DNA of 64,000 bases from positions 124,001-188,000 of the forward strand of contig NZ_NMVP01000036.1 of assembly GCF_002250705.1 (NCBI RefSeq), written 5' to 3'. Origin of the DNA: Enemella evansiae (lineage in GTDB: Bacteria > Actinomycetota > Actinomycetes > Propionibacteriales > Propionibacteriaceae). The translations under genes and the position numbers were made by a program. Positions 17,287-26,104 of this stretch are shown piece after piece. Position 1 is the stretch's first letter, and each line of letters begins with the position of its first letter. The notes under the pieces are model-generated. The model ran no database searches. It was not told the origin of the DNA and worked only from the letters and a program-made list of their open reading frames with translations.

Positions 17287-18414
17287 TCAGGCCTGCACCG
17301 TGAGCACCGGTTCGGCGACCAGCCCGAACGACCGCAGCGTGCCGAGCAGTTCGCGATGCCCGAACGCCTGGCAACCGGAGGCGAAGCCGGTGCGGTGGGG
17401 TGGTTGCTGGAGCAGGGAATACGCGGCGTACGCCTGCAGCAGTCCGGTCTGCTTGTAGTTGCTGTTGCCGTGGATCACGCAGTGAGCGCGGCCGAGCGGA
17501 CCGGAGGCGTACACCGAGTCGAGGGATTTGTTCAGGCGTGGGTTTTCCCGCGGCGGCATTTCGTTCATCACCTGGGCGGCGGTCGCGGTGAGGGCCTCGT
17601 CGCGTTCCTCCTCGCTCATGTCCTTGGTGGCCTCCAGTGCCCCGGCGACGATCTGCGGTACGCCGTTCATCAGTGCGGCATTGAAGACTCCGCCCTGGGC
17701 CTTGCAGTTGGCGACTCGGGGGTCGTGTTTGAACCAGACCGGATGCGAGGTTCCGCCCCAGGGCAGGGAAAGCGCGAGCTCGTGCTGCCCGGGTACGACG
17801 AGTGGGACGAGTCCCTGATCGGGGTCGAACTCGACGTATTCGTTCTGCTGCAGGAAATGCGCCTTGGAGGTGGCGGCGTTGACGAGGATGGTCCGGGTGG
17901 AGGCGATGGTCGGCGATCCGCCCCAGAAGACGGCCACGTCGAGGGTGTCCAGGCCGGGCGTCTCCAGGCAGAGCTGGGCAGCGATCTCTCCGGTGGTGTA
18001 CATCTGCGCGATGCCCGGTGAGAGCAACAGCCCGGCCGCGGCGAAGTCGGCACCGTATTTCTCGTCGCAGGTGATCAGCCAGTCCTGCTCACCGGTGGTG
18101 TCGGTGTAGTGCGCCCCGCTGGCCAGGCAGGCCTCCACGACCTCGGGACCGTGTTTGCTGAACGGGCCGACGGTGTTCAGCACGACCTTCGCCCCGTCGA
18201 AGAGGGAGGTCAGCGCGTCGACGGAGTGTTCGACGGTCTGGATCTCGTAGTCGGCGGTCTCGATGCCGGGGACGTGCGAGGCCATCGAGTCGGCCAGCTT
18301 CTCCTCGTTGCGACCGGCGGCCACGAACGGAACGTTGTATTCGCGCAGATATTCACACACCAGCCGACCGGTGTAACCGGAGGCACCGTAGACCACGACA
18401 GGCTTGTCACTCAT
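17287..18414 (-). CDS. Saccharopine dehydrogenase-like NAD(P)-binding protein (DUF5938 type)
   Basis: Encodes about 375 residues. The N-terminal Rossmann fold begins VVVYGASGYTGRLVCEYL; then come VVLNTVGPFSKHG and a typical GAHYTDTTGEQ, as in trans-acting enoyl reductases and saccharopine-dehydrogenase-like proteins. The C-terminal half with QGGVFNAALMNG and PPRENPRLNKSLD matches the actinobacterial DUF5938 branch. The reaction is unknown; a redox step on a substrate also handled by its operon mates is likely. ATG 18414 is chosen; a GTG at 18420 overlapping the upstream stop (GTGA) is an equally plausible coupled start. Confidence 0.82.
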   Translation of the reverse strand: MSDKPVVVYGASGYTGRLVCEYLREYNVPFVAAGRNEEKLADSMASHVPGIETADYEIQTVEHSVDALTSLFDGAKVVLNTVGPFSKHGPEVVEACLASGAHYTDTTGEQDWLITCDEKYGADFAAAGLLLSPGIAQMYTTGEIAAQLCLETPGLDTLDVAVFWGGSPTIASTRTILVNAATSKAHFLQQNEYVEFDPDQGLVPLVVPGQHELALSLPWGGTSHPVWFKHDPRVANCKAQGGVFNAALMNGVPQIVAGALEATKDMSEEERDEALTATAAQVMNEMPPRENPRLNKSLDSVYASGPLGRAHCVIHGNSNYKQTGLLQAYAAYSLLQQPPHRTGFASGCQAFGHRELLGTLRSFGLVAEPVLTVQA

Positions 18415-18416
18415 CG

Positions 18417-19238
18417 TCACATCCCCATTCCGCCGTCGACCGGAATCCCTGCCCCGGTGATGAATCGCGCTGCATCGGAGGCCAGGAAGACCACCACATC
18501 GGCCATGTCCTCGACCGCGCCGAGCCGGCCCGCGGGGGTCTGGTCGACGACCGCGGCGACGGCCTGATCGGGTGACTCGAAGAGGCCGATGCTGGCGACG
18601 TCCTGGGCCAACCCGGCACCCATCGCGGTCGGCACGAGACCGGGATAGATGACGTTCACGCGTACGCCGTAACCGAGCTTTCCTGCCTCCATGGCGCTCA
18701 CCCGGGTGAGCCGGTCCACCGCGGCCTTGGTGGCGGAGTAGATGGCGATACCGGGGAAGGCGATGGTGGCGGCGACCGAGGAGACGTTGATGATCGACCC
18801 ACCGCCTCCGGCCGGGCCGTCGGGGCGCATCGCGCGCAGGCCGTGTTTGATGCCCAGCGCGGTGCCGAGGATGTTGACCTCGAGCTGCTTGCGGATCTCG
18901 TCGGCGCTGACCTCGGTGATCAGGTTGGTGATCTCGATGCCGGCGTTGTTGACCAGGATGTCCAGGCCGCCGAGCTGGTTGATGGTCTCCTCGATCGCCC
19001 GTTCCCAGCCGGCGTCGTCGGTGACGTCGAGCTGGACCGCGCCATGCCCCTCGCCCAGGTTGGCCGCGGTCTGGTCGACCTGGGGCTGCACGTCGGCGAG
19101 CACGACCCGGGCGCCGGCGGCAGCGAGGGCCTTGGCCATCCCTTCACCGAGCCCCTGGGCGCCGCCGGTGACGAGCGCCCGGCGCCCACTGAGGTCGTAT
19201 CCGCTGCTGGTCTTCGTTGCCGTCGCTGTGTCTGCCAT
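18417..19238 (-). CDS. SDR family oxidoreductase (first gene of the TetR-controlled operon)
   Basis: Encodes 273 residues. Classical SDR signatures are present: TGGAQGLGEGMA (cofactor), D in VVLADVQP favouring NAD(H), NNAGIE, INVSSVA, YSATKAAVD, and the C-terminal GAGIPVDGGMGM. Such enzymes interconvert secondary alcohols and ketones. ATG 19238 has GGAG about 8 bases upstream; ATG 19250 is an in-frame alternative. It is the first gene of an operon with the saccharopine-dehydrogenase-like and acyl-CoA ligase genes; its promoter region holds two palindromes shared with the divergent TetR gene. Confidence 0.9.
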   Translation of the reverse strand: MADTATATKTSSGYDLSGRRALVTGGAQGLGEGMAKALAAAGARVVLADVQPQVDQTAANLGEGHGAVQLDVTDDAGWERAIEETINQLGGLDILVNNAGIEITNLITEVSADEIRKQLEVNILGTALGIKHGLRAMRPDGPAGGGGSIINVSSVAATIAFPGIAIYSATKAAVDRLTRVSAMEAGKLGYGVRVNVIYPGLVPTAMGAGLAQDVASIGLFESPDQAVAAVVDQTPAGRLGAVEDMADVVVFLASDAARFITGAGIPVDGGMGM

Positions 19239-19294
19239 CGCGTGCTCCATTGCTCTGCCGGTGGGTGTGATGTGAGCCACACGCTGCCCGATGA

Positions 19295-19332
19295 CTTGAC
19301 AACTGTCAAGAGTTTTCTGGACAGTTGTCAAG
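19295..19332. promoter_or_regulatory. Tandem TetR operators in the divergent promoter
   Basis: A perfect palindrome CTTGACAACTGTCAAG (19295-19310) and a one-mismatch copy CTGGACAGTTGTCAAG (19317-19332) lie 22 bp centre to centre, about two helical turns. Each contains TTGACA in at least one orientation, so the operators overlap probable -35 boxes and TetR binding would block promoters both ways. Confidence 0.8.
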
Positions 19333-19399
19333 GATTCGGGCAGGCGTACATTGGGGGAGGCCTGCCCGAACCCGACCCGGGCGCATCGACAGGAGGCTG

Positions 19400-20041
19400 A
19401 TGACCGCGACCACGACGAGCAATGCCGCCCGCGCCGATCGGGGCGTCGACAAGAGCGAGCGGCGCCGGATCGAGTTGGCCGAGTCGGCCCTGGCCACGCT
19501 CGGCGAGCTGGGATATGCGCGGACCAGCCTGCGCGAGATCGCCCAGAACTCACCGTTCTCGCACGGGGTCGTGCACTACTACTTCGCCGACAAGACCGAG
19601 CTGATCGTCTACTGCGTGCGCCACTACAAGGCCCAGTGCGTGCACCGTTACGACGAGATCGTCGAGACCTCCCAGACCGACGGTGAACTGCGGGAGCGGT
19701 TCACGGCGAAGCTGGTGGAGAGCCTGCTCGGCGAGGCGGAGATGCACCGGCTCTGGTACGACCTGCGCTCCCAGAGCATGTTCACCCCCGAACTGCGCGA
19801 CGCCGTCGAGGCGATCGACGACAGCCTGGCGACCATGGTCGGCCGGGTGCTGGACCGGATCTGCGAACTGGCGGGCACCGAGGCGCTGGTCGACCACCAG
19901 ACCGCGTACGCCCTCCTCGACGGCATCTTCGAGCAGGCGTTGTTGGACCACCACTCCGACAAGCCCGGGGTCATCGAAACCCTCACCAACCGCGCCCGCA
20001 CCACCCTGGACCTGCTGATCCCGCGCACGCCCGCTGGCTGA
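19400..20041 (+). CDS. TetR family regulator of the SDR/ligase operon
   Basis: Encodes 213 residues; the start at 19400 is fixed by AGGAGG at 19391-19396. The N-terminal helix-turn-helix reads RRIELAESALATLGELGYA ... SLREIAQNSPFSHGVVHYYF, the variant found in TetR repressors of acyl-CoA or lipid catabolic genes. The C-terminal ligand domain includes HRLWYDLRSQSMF. It is divergent from the SDR operon, with two operators between. The last codons and the TGA stop (PAG-stop) lie inside a type-A repeat unit, so the original C-terminus may have been replaced by repeat sequence. Confidence 0.88.
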   Translation: MTATTTSNAARADRGVDKSERRRIELAESALATLGELGYARTSLREIAQNSPFSHGVVHYYFADKTELIVYCVRHYKAQCVHRYDEIVETSQTDGELRERFTAKLVESLLGEAEMHRLWYDLRSQSMFTPELRDAVEAIDDSLATMVGRVLDRICELAGTEALVDHQTAYALLDGIFEQALLDHHSDKPGVIETLTNRARTTLDLLIPRTPAG

Positions 20042-20143
20042 GCGAGCGAGGTATGCCCACGCTCATCGAGTAGGTCGCGCAGCGACCGCCCCTCACGCTC
20101 ATCGAGTAGGTCGCGCAGCGACCGTGTCGAGATGAGCCCGTAC
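20032..20143. repeat. Composite dispersed repeat: type A unit plus two type B hairpins
   Basis: Starts with GCTGGCTGAGCGAGCG (type A, reverse) and continues with two type-B units, CTCATCGAGTAGGTCGC-GCAGCGACC, the second extending to GTGTCGAGATGAGCC. The B stem is GGTCGC/GCGACC. It supplies the stop codon of the upstream tetR. From here to 20336 I see no gene. Confidence 0.75.
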
Positions 20144-20336
20144 GCCAACCACTCAGCTCGAAGCCATGCGCTGGGACATGCACTAGTCGAAATCTGACCA
20201 CACCGAAACCCAGTCCCACTGGGTTTGATCATGGACTCCGCGGACTACTGCATGTCCTGGCGTTCGGACTCCGGGGTGGCAACTGACTGCGCGGAGCGGC
20301 GACCCTTCGACTCTTCGCTCAAGGATCGAGGCGTAC

Positions 20337-20382
20337 TGGCATCCCCTACCGGATTCGAACCGGCGCTGCCGCCTTGAAAGGG
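20337..20382. repeat. attL: 46-bp copy of the tRNA-Glu 3' end
   Basis: Identical over 46 bp (TGGCATCCCC ... TTGAAAGGG) to the 3' half of the intact tRNA-Glu at 27531-27576. This direct repeat marks the distal end of the integrative element. Confidence 0.93.
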
Positions 20383-20755
20383 TGGCCTGAGGGGTTCCTG
20401 GGAGGGTCCGCGCGGCGGAAACCCGCGCTGTGACTACGTGCTGGTTCGGGGTGGTACGGGGTGAATCCGGGCGGCGTGTGTCCCGCTCGTGTCCCGGGCG
20501 CACGTCTTGGTCGCGGGGGCGACCAGCACTGCCGCCTGCTTGGAAACTCGACAGGGCCGCACCTCGGCGGCGGGTGTGTCACGATCAGACCGTGCGTGAA
20601 GTGCCTATTCGTGTGCCAAGACTCGCTGCGCCAGTCACCCAGTTATGCACACCGATGCAGGAGACTCAGGCGAGACGCTACGGATTGCTGCCCTGAGAGT
20701 CGCGACGAGGTCGAGTAGGCGATTCCTCTATTCAAGCACCACCAGGGGCCAATAA

Positions 20756-21895
20756 TCAGCTAGTATTGACGAGCCAATCTCCATCGTATCGAATCAAAAG
20801 CGAGTTGTCGGGGATCGGCGGCTGGCCCGTCGGCGACACAGATACATCAGGCAATCCGATTGTAAGCCAATCTCCACCTGCCGGAAGATATATATCCGGA
20901 TCAGCCAAGAAACGCTCGAGGAACTCCTCTATGCTGGCCTGGGCGGGTTCGGTTAGATTTGTTGGAGACTCGGACGGCCAAAGCGACCTAGAAGCAGGGA
21001 CATGCAGATAGTATCGCATCCGTTTTCCTGACCTGTGTACGGCCAGCACGGCAGTCGGCCCGGGTATTCGATTTTTCGGCCACAAAGTCGAGTCGATTTT
21101 ACAGACTGCTTCATACACCTCCGGCCAGATAGAAAGCAGCTTTAGGCAATCGTCGGTCTGGAGCTGAAGATCCAGATCTGGACGAAAGCGCGAGATGCCT
21201 CGCAGTAGCGCTAGGTATGCCTGAATGCCAGCAAGCAGTGCAATCGGCACTAGCTCCAGAGCAGGGCCGGTTCTAAAAGTGTACCTAGGTTCGATCGGCC
21301 TGTGCTTTATAACGCCAAGACTGCCGCCTGCACTGCCGTGAGTCACCAAAGAGGCCAGTCTGTAATACTCGTATAAATCGGTCAGACCCGCGTTTCTCGC
21401 CCGCTCCCTTAGATTGTCGGAAGCCCATCCTCGCCTAAATCCGGAACCGTATTTCTTTTCGGCCGACGCGAATCGGCTTCTTGCTGCTTGAGTTCCCTTA
21501 GCCAGCCTGTGCTTGTAGGATCTGCGCCGTCTGCGTTCTAGCAGATTCAGGCCGGGTTTCAAGTCCGCGAGCAGGATGGCAGCGAGATCGAGGTGATCGT
21601 AATACCGGTCTGCTGCATGATCATCCGAAGCAATTGCGTGAAGGTTTATGGAAAGTTCCACTAGCGACCGCGCGCTGCGTATGGCTGATCGACCATTCCC
21701 CTGTTGCACTTCAGACAGAAGTGCAAAGAAGTCATTAACTGACTGATTCGTGACAATACGGCGAGCGATATGGGTGGCCGCGTGAGTAAGGATCTGGCCA
21801 ACTAGAAGGGCCTGTGATTCGGCCACCTGCGAGATGGCCCGATCCAGATTCGGCGCTCGTTCGCCAATCATCGCGCGATAATCGTGATAGTCCAT
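20756..21895 (-). CDS. DUF5677 (HEPN-like) cargo protein of the integrative element
   Basis: Encodes 379 residues with no membrane segments. An N-terminal helical region (about 50-260) has the DUF5677 pattern: RSARSLVELSINLHAIASDD, then a YEYYRLASLVTHGSAGG segment resembling the HEPN-type RxxxxxH layout of that family. The C-terminal third is strand-rich and unrecognised (LLIRYDGDWLVNTS). Codon use is clearly less GC-biased than in neighbouring genes (many AGA, ATA and TTA-type codons), so it was acquired recently. It lies next to attL, a usual place for accessory or defence cargo. The function is unknown; HEPN proteins are often RNases or toxins, but a catalytic role is not shown here. Confidence 0.72.
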   Translation of the reverse strand: MDYHDYRAMIGERAPNLDRAISQVAESQALLVGQILTHAATHIARRIVTNQSVNDFFALLSEVQQGNGRSAIRSARSLVELSINLHAIASDDHAADRYYDHLDLAAILLADLKPGLNLLERRRRRSYKHRLAKGTQAARSRFASAEKKYGSGFRRGWASDNLRERARNAGLTDLYEYYRLASLVTHGSAGGSLGVIKHRPIEPRYTFRTGPALELVPIALLAGIQAYLALLRGISRFRPDLDLQLQTDDCLKLLSIWPEVYEAVCKIDSTLWPKNRIPGPTAVLAVHRSGKRMRYYLHVPASRSLWPSESPTNLTEPAQASIEEFLERFLADPDIYLPAGGDWLTIGLPDVSVSPTGQPPIPDNSLLIRYDGDWLVNTS

Positions 21896-21938
21896 ACTCG
21901 CCCCTAATCAGTCGATGTGTCAGTATACGGCGGTAGTC

Positions 21939-22000
21939 GAGCGAGGACCGGACCGCAGCGGAGCGAGGACCGGACCGCAGCGGCTGCGCGAGCGCAGCGA
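21939..22000. repeat. Short tandem repeat between cargo and flavoprotein genes
   Basis: Two copies of GAGCGAGGACCGGACCGCAG followed by CGCGAGCGCAGCGAGCG, GC-rich and non-coding. It separates the AT-richer cargo gene from the flavoprotein gene and resembles, but is not identical to, the type-A repeats. Confidence 0.5.
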
Positions 22001-22009
22001 GCGCCTTGA

Positions 22010-22567
22010 TTACTTAGAGGTGGATTCGTCAGTAGAGGCCAAGCCGTTGGCTAGGGCGACGATCTGAGGCCAGGGAAGCGGGTTGCGCCCCTGCCGTGGT
22101 TCGTGGAGCGGCCAGAGGTCGCGGCCTTCGATGAGGTGCAGGCCGGCGGATCGAAGTGCTTCTATGTGGCTGGTCCAGGCTGGCTGTCGGGCGTGGGCGG
22201 CGTTGATTCTGGGAAAGACGATGGTCGGCGCCAGCGTCATGGATTCGCAGATGAAGGTGAGCGCTTGGTTGTCTGCGATTCCCAGGGCGAGCTTGGCGGT
22301 GGAGTTCGCCGACCACGGCGCGGCCACGATCACATCTGGTTGCGGATGGGGGCGCGGATCGCTTGGCAGGCGGGATTTCCAGCGCACTGGGTAGCCCGTT
22401 GCCTGTTCCAACGCCGCAACCTCACCGGTTGATTCGAGCCAATGGCCTGCGGTCGGGGTGAGTGTGACGGCGGCGCTGTGACCCAACTCGATCAACGGCT
22501 TGATGAGCTGCTCGCGTAGTTCTTCGACTCCCCCGGCACCGGAGGCGACGACTGCGATGTGACTCAT
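22010..22567 (-). CDS. Flavoprotein (phosphopantothenoylcysteine decarboxylase-like)
   Basis: Encodes 185 residues with the HFCD flavoprotein layout: an N-terminal strand-loop (MSHIAVVASGAGGVEELREQ), a central VIVAAPWSANSTAKLALGIADN segment equivalent to the FMN-binding PMSANT-type loop, and PTIVFPRINAAHARQPAW. Such small flavoproteins decarboxylate C-terminal cysteines or related substrates; here the partner is an XRE-family regulator whose stop overlaps this start (ATGA), a pairing seen in actinomycete mobile elements. The substrate is not deducible. It is co-transcribed with the regulator. Confidence 0.78.
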   Translation of the reverse strand: MSHIAVVASGAGGVEELREQLIKPLIELGHSAAVTLTPTAGHWLESTGEVAALEQATGYPVRWKSRLPSDPRPHPQPDVIVAAPWSANSTAKLALGIADNQALTFICESMTLAPTIVFPRINAAHARQPAWTSHIEALRSAGLHLIEGRDLWPLHEPRQGRNPLPWPQIVALANGLASTDESTSK

Positions 22568-23787
22568 GCGATGGCGCGGCAGCTCATCGCGAGCCGGGTC
22601 AGCTTCGGATCGGCGGTGCCCTTGGCGCGACGGTGCAGGGCCTTGACCGTCTCCCGTGCACTGGCGCTGTGATGCACCACCTGGGGCGCCTTCTGCTCGG
22701 CGTCGAGCAACCGATCCAGCGCGTCATCGTCCTGGGCGGTGTAGCTGTGGGCTCGCGCCATGTCCAGATCGTGGGTGACGGCACGCTCAGCGGGGAGCCC
22801 CTCGGCGGCGACCCGGGGACCGTGTTCGAGGACGTAAGCCACATCGTCCAGGTCAAGGGCTGCCGAGAGTCGATGCAGCCGAACGTTGGTTGGTCCGAAG
22901 CTGGTGAACCAGTGGTTGGCGTCGTGACCGAGCTTGTCGGCGGCGGTCTCGGCCTGCGCGAGTAGGTCCTTGGTCAGGCTCCGGTCCTGATTGCGGGCGG
23001 CTGCGACTGCGGTACGCAGACGCAGCATGCCGGACAGGCTCAGCGCTTCGGGATCATCGGCCCCGGGCTGCGATTCGAGCCACGCGGCGGCGGTGTTACC
23101 GAGATTCAGCGCGTCGTCGTAGCGACCGACCGACAGCAGCGCATGCGTACCGGCCCGGGCGGCGGATGCCAGGGCAAGCGGATCACCGGATTGTTCGCCC
23201 GCGCTCATGGCTCGCTCGGCCGCGATCCATGCCAGATCGGCCTCACCGATCTTCGACAGAGTCGAGGCCGCCAGATGGTGCGCCCGCGCGGACACCCGCC
23301 ACGCATCGGCAGCCTGCGGACCCTCGGCCTGCTCTTCGAGCGCCTGAGCGGTCGTGATGAGTCCCGGCAGCGCCTGGATCACCCTCCCGATTCGGCCCTG
23401 TTGGTAGTCGCGCCAGCTCGCCTCCGTGAGATGGACCGAATGGCGCAGGTCGACCGGTCGCGCAGTGACGCCACCGAACAGCGTGCGGCACAGCCGCCGA
23501 TGGCTCATAAGGGCTTCCCTGATCGCTGGAACGTCGTCCTGGGATGGTTCCTCGTCCTCGACCAAGACAGGCTGCCCGAGCAGGTCACCGAGGTTCACGC
23601 GCAGCTCGCGGGCCAGCTCGGTGAGCACATCCAGCCGGCGGATATCGCGCTCGTTGCGTTCGATCTTGCTGAGCCAGTCCTCGGATCGTCCCACGAGATC
23701 GGCCAGCACGCGCTGGGTCAGGCCACGGCGGCGTCGGTAGAACGCGATCCGCTCACCGACGCTGTAGGCGTCACCGGCTCCTCTCAT
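22564..23787 (-). CDS. XRE-family regulator with TPR-like C-terminal domain
   Basis: Encodes 407 residues. The N-terminal XRE helix-turn-helix is clear (GERIAFYRRRRGLTQRVLADLVGRSEDWLSKIERNER, about residues 9-45). The rest is an all-helical TPR-like array (AQALEEQAEG, AWRVSARAHHLAASTL, AWIAAERAMSAGEQSG, YDDALNLGNTAAAWLE), as in actinomycete regulators controlling adjacent genes through a ligand or peptide. The start at 23787 (MRGAGDAYSVGER) puts the HTH at the N-terminus. It is divergent from the replication module (121-bp gap) and coupled to the flavoprotein. Confidence 0.85.
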   Translation of the reverse strand: MRGAGDAYSVGERIAFYRRRRGLTQRVLADLVGRSEDWLSKIERNERDIRRLDVLTELARELRVNLGDLLGQPVLVEDEEPSQDDVPAIREALMSHRRLCRTLFGGVTARPVDLRHSVHLTEASWRDYQQGRIGRVIQALPGLITTAQALEEQAEGPQAADAWRVSARAHHLAASTLSKIGEADLAWIAAERAMSAGEQSGDPLALASAARAGTHALLSVGRYDDALNLGNTAAAWLESQPGADDPEALSLSGMLRLRTAVAAARNQDRSLTKDLLAQAETAADKLGHDANHWFTSFGPTNVRLHRLSAALDLDDVAYVLEHGPRVAAEGLPAERAVTHDLDMARAHSYTAQDDDALDRLLDAEQKAPQVVHHSASARETVKALHRRAKGTADPKLTRLAMSCRAIA

Positions 23788-23908
23788 GCCGACCAGCCTA
23801 AACCGGCACCCCGGGCATGGACACCCGGACGGTTTGTCCGGGTGCTCGGTCGCGCACAGGCATTCACTAGGCGTACGGCATCGAACACCCCACAGAAGGA
23901 GAGCCGAC

Positions 23909-24385
23909 ATGACCATCACGACCATGCCCACCCGCCAACAGACAGCATCGCGTCACAACCAGGGTTCGAGCGAATCTCAGAGGATGTTGCGGGAGCGGCA
24001 GCCAGCAACGGGTAGATATCAGGCTCCGGTTGTGGAGCGGTGGACTCCTGAGCTGGTGACTGCGTTCATGCGTGCGTCTCGGCTGACGAAGGAGGAAGTC
24101 GCCAAGCGGGCGGAGGTGCACCCGAAGACGGTGGAACGGTGGCAGCTTATGGCCGCTCGCAAGCCGTTCCCTCGGCATCAGCGGGTGCTGGATGCACTCC
24201 TGTCGGAGGCCTCGGAGGCGGTGCAGGTGCGGTTCTGCCAGTTCGCGGGCCTGCGGCCGGTGCGTCAGGTCGAAGCGCCGGGGTCGGAGTGGGAGGACTG
24301 CCGTGCGGAGTTGGCCCGGTTGAGCGAGGTGCTGGACCGGTTGACCGAGAATTTGGAGGCGATCCACCCGGAGACCGGGCGGTGA
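23909..24385 (+). CDS. Helix-turn-helix protein upstream of the replication initiator
   Basis: Encodes 158 residues; the start is fixed by AAGGAGAG about 8 bases upstream. A central helix-turn-helix reads LVTAFMRASRLTKEEVAKRAEVHPKTVERWQ, with a basic N-terminal arm and an acidic C-terminal coiled coil (ELARLSEVLDRLTENLEAI). It probably binds element DNA to regulate replication or excision. Its stop overlaps the start of the replication initiator (GTGA), so the two are translationally coupled. Confidence 0.78.
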   Translation: MTITTMPTRQQTASRHNQGSSESQRMLRERQPATGRYQAPVVERWTPELVTAFMRASRLTKEEVAKRAEVHPKTVERWQLMAARKPFPRHQRVLDALLSEASEAVQVRFCQFAGLRPVRQVEAPGSEWEDCRAELARLSEVLDRLTENLEAIHPETGR

Positions 24386-25920
24386 GCGTTCCGCTGCCGC
24401 TGCTGCAACTCGGGCCGGAGGTGGCCCGGGATCTGGCAGCCGCGCATCGGGTCTGTGTCCGCCCGATCATTCGGCGGGTGCTGGATCGCGACACTGGCGA
24501 ATCTCAACGGATACCGGTGCCGTGCGGTGCGACCCGGGAAACCGTCTGCCCGCCGTGTGCGCAGAAAGCTCGGGCGTTACGAATGCAGCAGTGCGCCGAG
24601 GGCTGGCACCGCGCCCACGAACCCGACATTACGACAGCCGAAAGCAGCGAGGATTCTCCACCAGCACAGGAAACCCGCGACGATGAGGACGGGTTCGAAC
24701 AGGCTGGTGGTGGTCGGCGGGTTCGTTCGACCAGGCGGCGAACCGATGCAGCTTCGCTGCCGAAACGCCCGGCTGAGGATCGGACGGTGGGCCGGGTGTT
24801 CACCACCCCGGACGGGCGGGCCTATCGGCCCTCGATGTTCCTCACCCTCACTCTCGGCTCCTACGGCCGGGTGCGTGGCGGGCTTCCGGTGGATCCGGGT
24901 GGGTATGACTATCGGCGGGCGGCGTTGGATGCGTTGCATTTTCCGAAGTTGGTGGATCGGTTCTGGCAGAACCTGCGTCGGTGTGCGGGGTTCAAAGTCC
25001 AGTACTTCGCCAGCATCGAACCCCAATCCCGGTTGGCTCCGCACCTGCACGCCGCGGTCCGGGGTGCGGTGCCTCGGCGGGTGCTGCGGCAGGTGATCGG
25101 GGCCACCTACGTTCAGGTGTGGTGGCCGCCGTGTGACACGGTGGTCTATCCCGATGATCGGTTGCCGGTGTGGGACGGCACCGACTATGTGGACCCGGCC
25201 ACCGGTGCGGTGTTGCCGAGCTGGGCGGACGCGCTCGATGCCACCCTGGCCGATGAGGCTGCGGAGCCGGTGCATGTGATGCGGTTCGGCACGCAGGCCG
25301 ATATGCGCGGGATCATCGCCCCCTCCGATGAGGCGGATCGGGCGGTGCGCTATCTGACCAAGTACCTGACCAAAGCGATCTCCGACCCTCTCGACCGCGA
25401 CCCCGACCACGACGACGACGGCGATCAGGGTGACCCGGGGCGGGAGGCGCACATCGCCCGGCTGGTGGCCGAGCTGAGGTACCTGCCCTGTTCGCCGCGC
25501 TGTGCGAACTGGCTGCGCTACGGCGTGCAACCCCAGCATGCGCGCGCCGATCAGTTCCCGGGCCGTTGCCGGGGTAAGGCCCACGATCGGGAACACCTTG
25601 GGTTGGGCGGGCGTCGGGTGCTGGTCTCGCGGCAGTGGTCGGGCAAGACCCTGGGCGACCACAAAGCCGACCGTGCCACCGTGGTCCGCGAAGCGTTGTT
25701 GGCGGCCGGGGTGGTCGCGCCGGAGACCGAGCGGCTGGCCGCGACCGTGTTGTCCGGTGATGGGTTGCCGCGGTTCGTGTGGATCAGCGAGCACCCCGAC
25801 CCGACCGAGTACGTGGCGGTGATCTTTGCCTCCATCGCGGAGAAGATCCGTTGGCGGACCCAGTACGAACTAGCCAAACAAGCCGGGAATGTTTCGGCAA
25901 CTGCCGCGCAGCCACCGTGA
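24382..25920 (+). CDS. Replication initiator protein (RepSA-like)
   Basis: Encodes 512 residues from a GTG overlapping the upstream stop. Features typical of actinomycete integrative-element initiators are visible: an N-terminal zinc-finger-like CGATRETVCPPCAQKA, SMFLTLTLGSYGRV, the HUH-like histidine motif RLAPHLHAAVRG, YLTKYLTKA, and a C-terminal CSPRCANWLRYG ... CRGKAHDREHLG zinc-ribbon-like section. Such proteins start rolling-circle replication of the excised circle. The Arg/Asp-rich segment around residue 335 (DRDPDHDDDGDQGDPG) looks like a disordered insert. It lies upstream of excisionase and integrase in the standard order. Confidence 0.88.
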   Translation: MSVPLPLLQLGPEVARDLAAAHRVCVRPIIRRVLDRDTGESQRIPVPCGATRETVCPPCAQKARALRMQQCAEGWHRAHEPDITTAESSEDSPPAQETRDDEDGFEQAGGGRRVRSTRRRTDAASLPKRPAEDRTVGRVFTTPDGRAYRPSMFLTLTLGSYGRVRGGLPVDPGGYDYRRAALDALHFPKLVDRFWQNLRRCAGFKVQYFASIEPQSRLAPHLHAAVRGAVPRRVLRQVIGATYVQVWWPPCDTVVYPDDRLPVWDGTDYVDPATGAVLPSWADALDATLADEAAEPVHVMRFGTQADMRGIIAPSDEADRAVRYLTKYLTKAISDPLDRDPDHDDDGDQGDPGREAHIARLVAELRYLPCSPRCANWLRYGVQPQHARADQFPGRCRGKAHDREHLGLGGRRVLVSRQWSGKTLGDHKADRATVVREALLAAGVVAPETERLAATVLSGDGLPRFVWISEHPDPTEYVAVIFASIAEKIRWRTQYELAKQAGNVSATAAQPP

Positions 25921-26104
25921 CCGGTAACCGGGGCGGCCAGGATTCGGCCTCGCCGGGATAGCTGCCGATCCCTGGGATTCGGATCGCCTGTCCAGGGTGA
26001 GCGAAGCGAATCACGAAGTGACACGAAGTGCCCTTGACTGGCGGGCCGAAGCCCAGTCACCTCCACAATCCCGGCGAGGACGAACCCCCAAAGGAGCGCA
26101 GATC

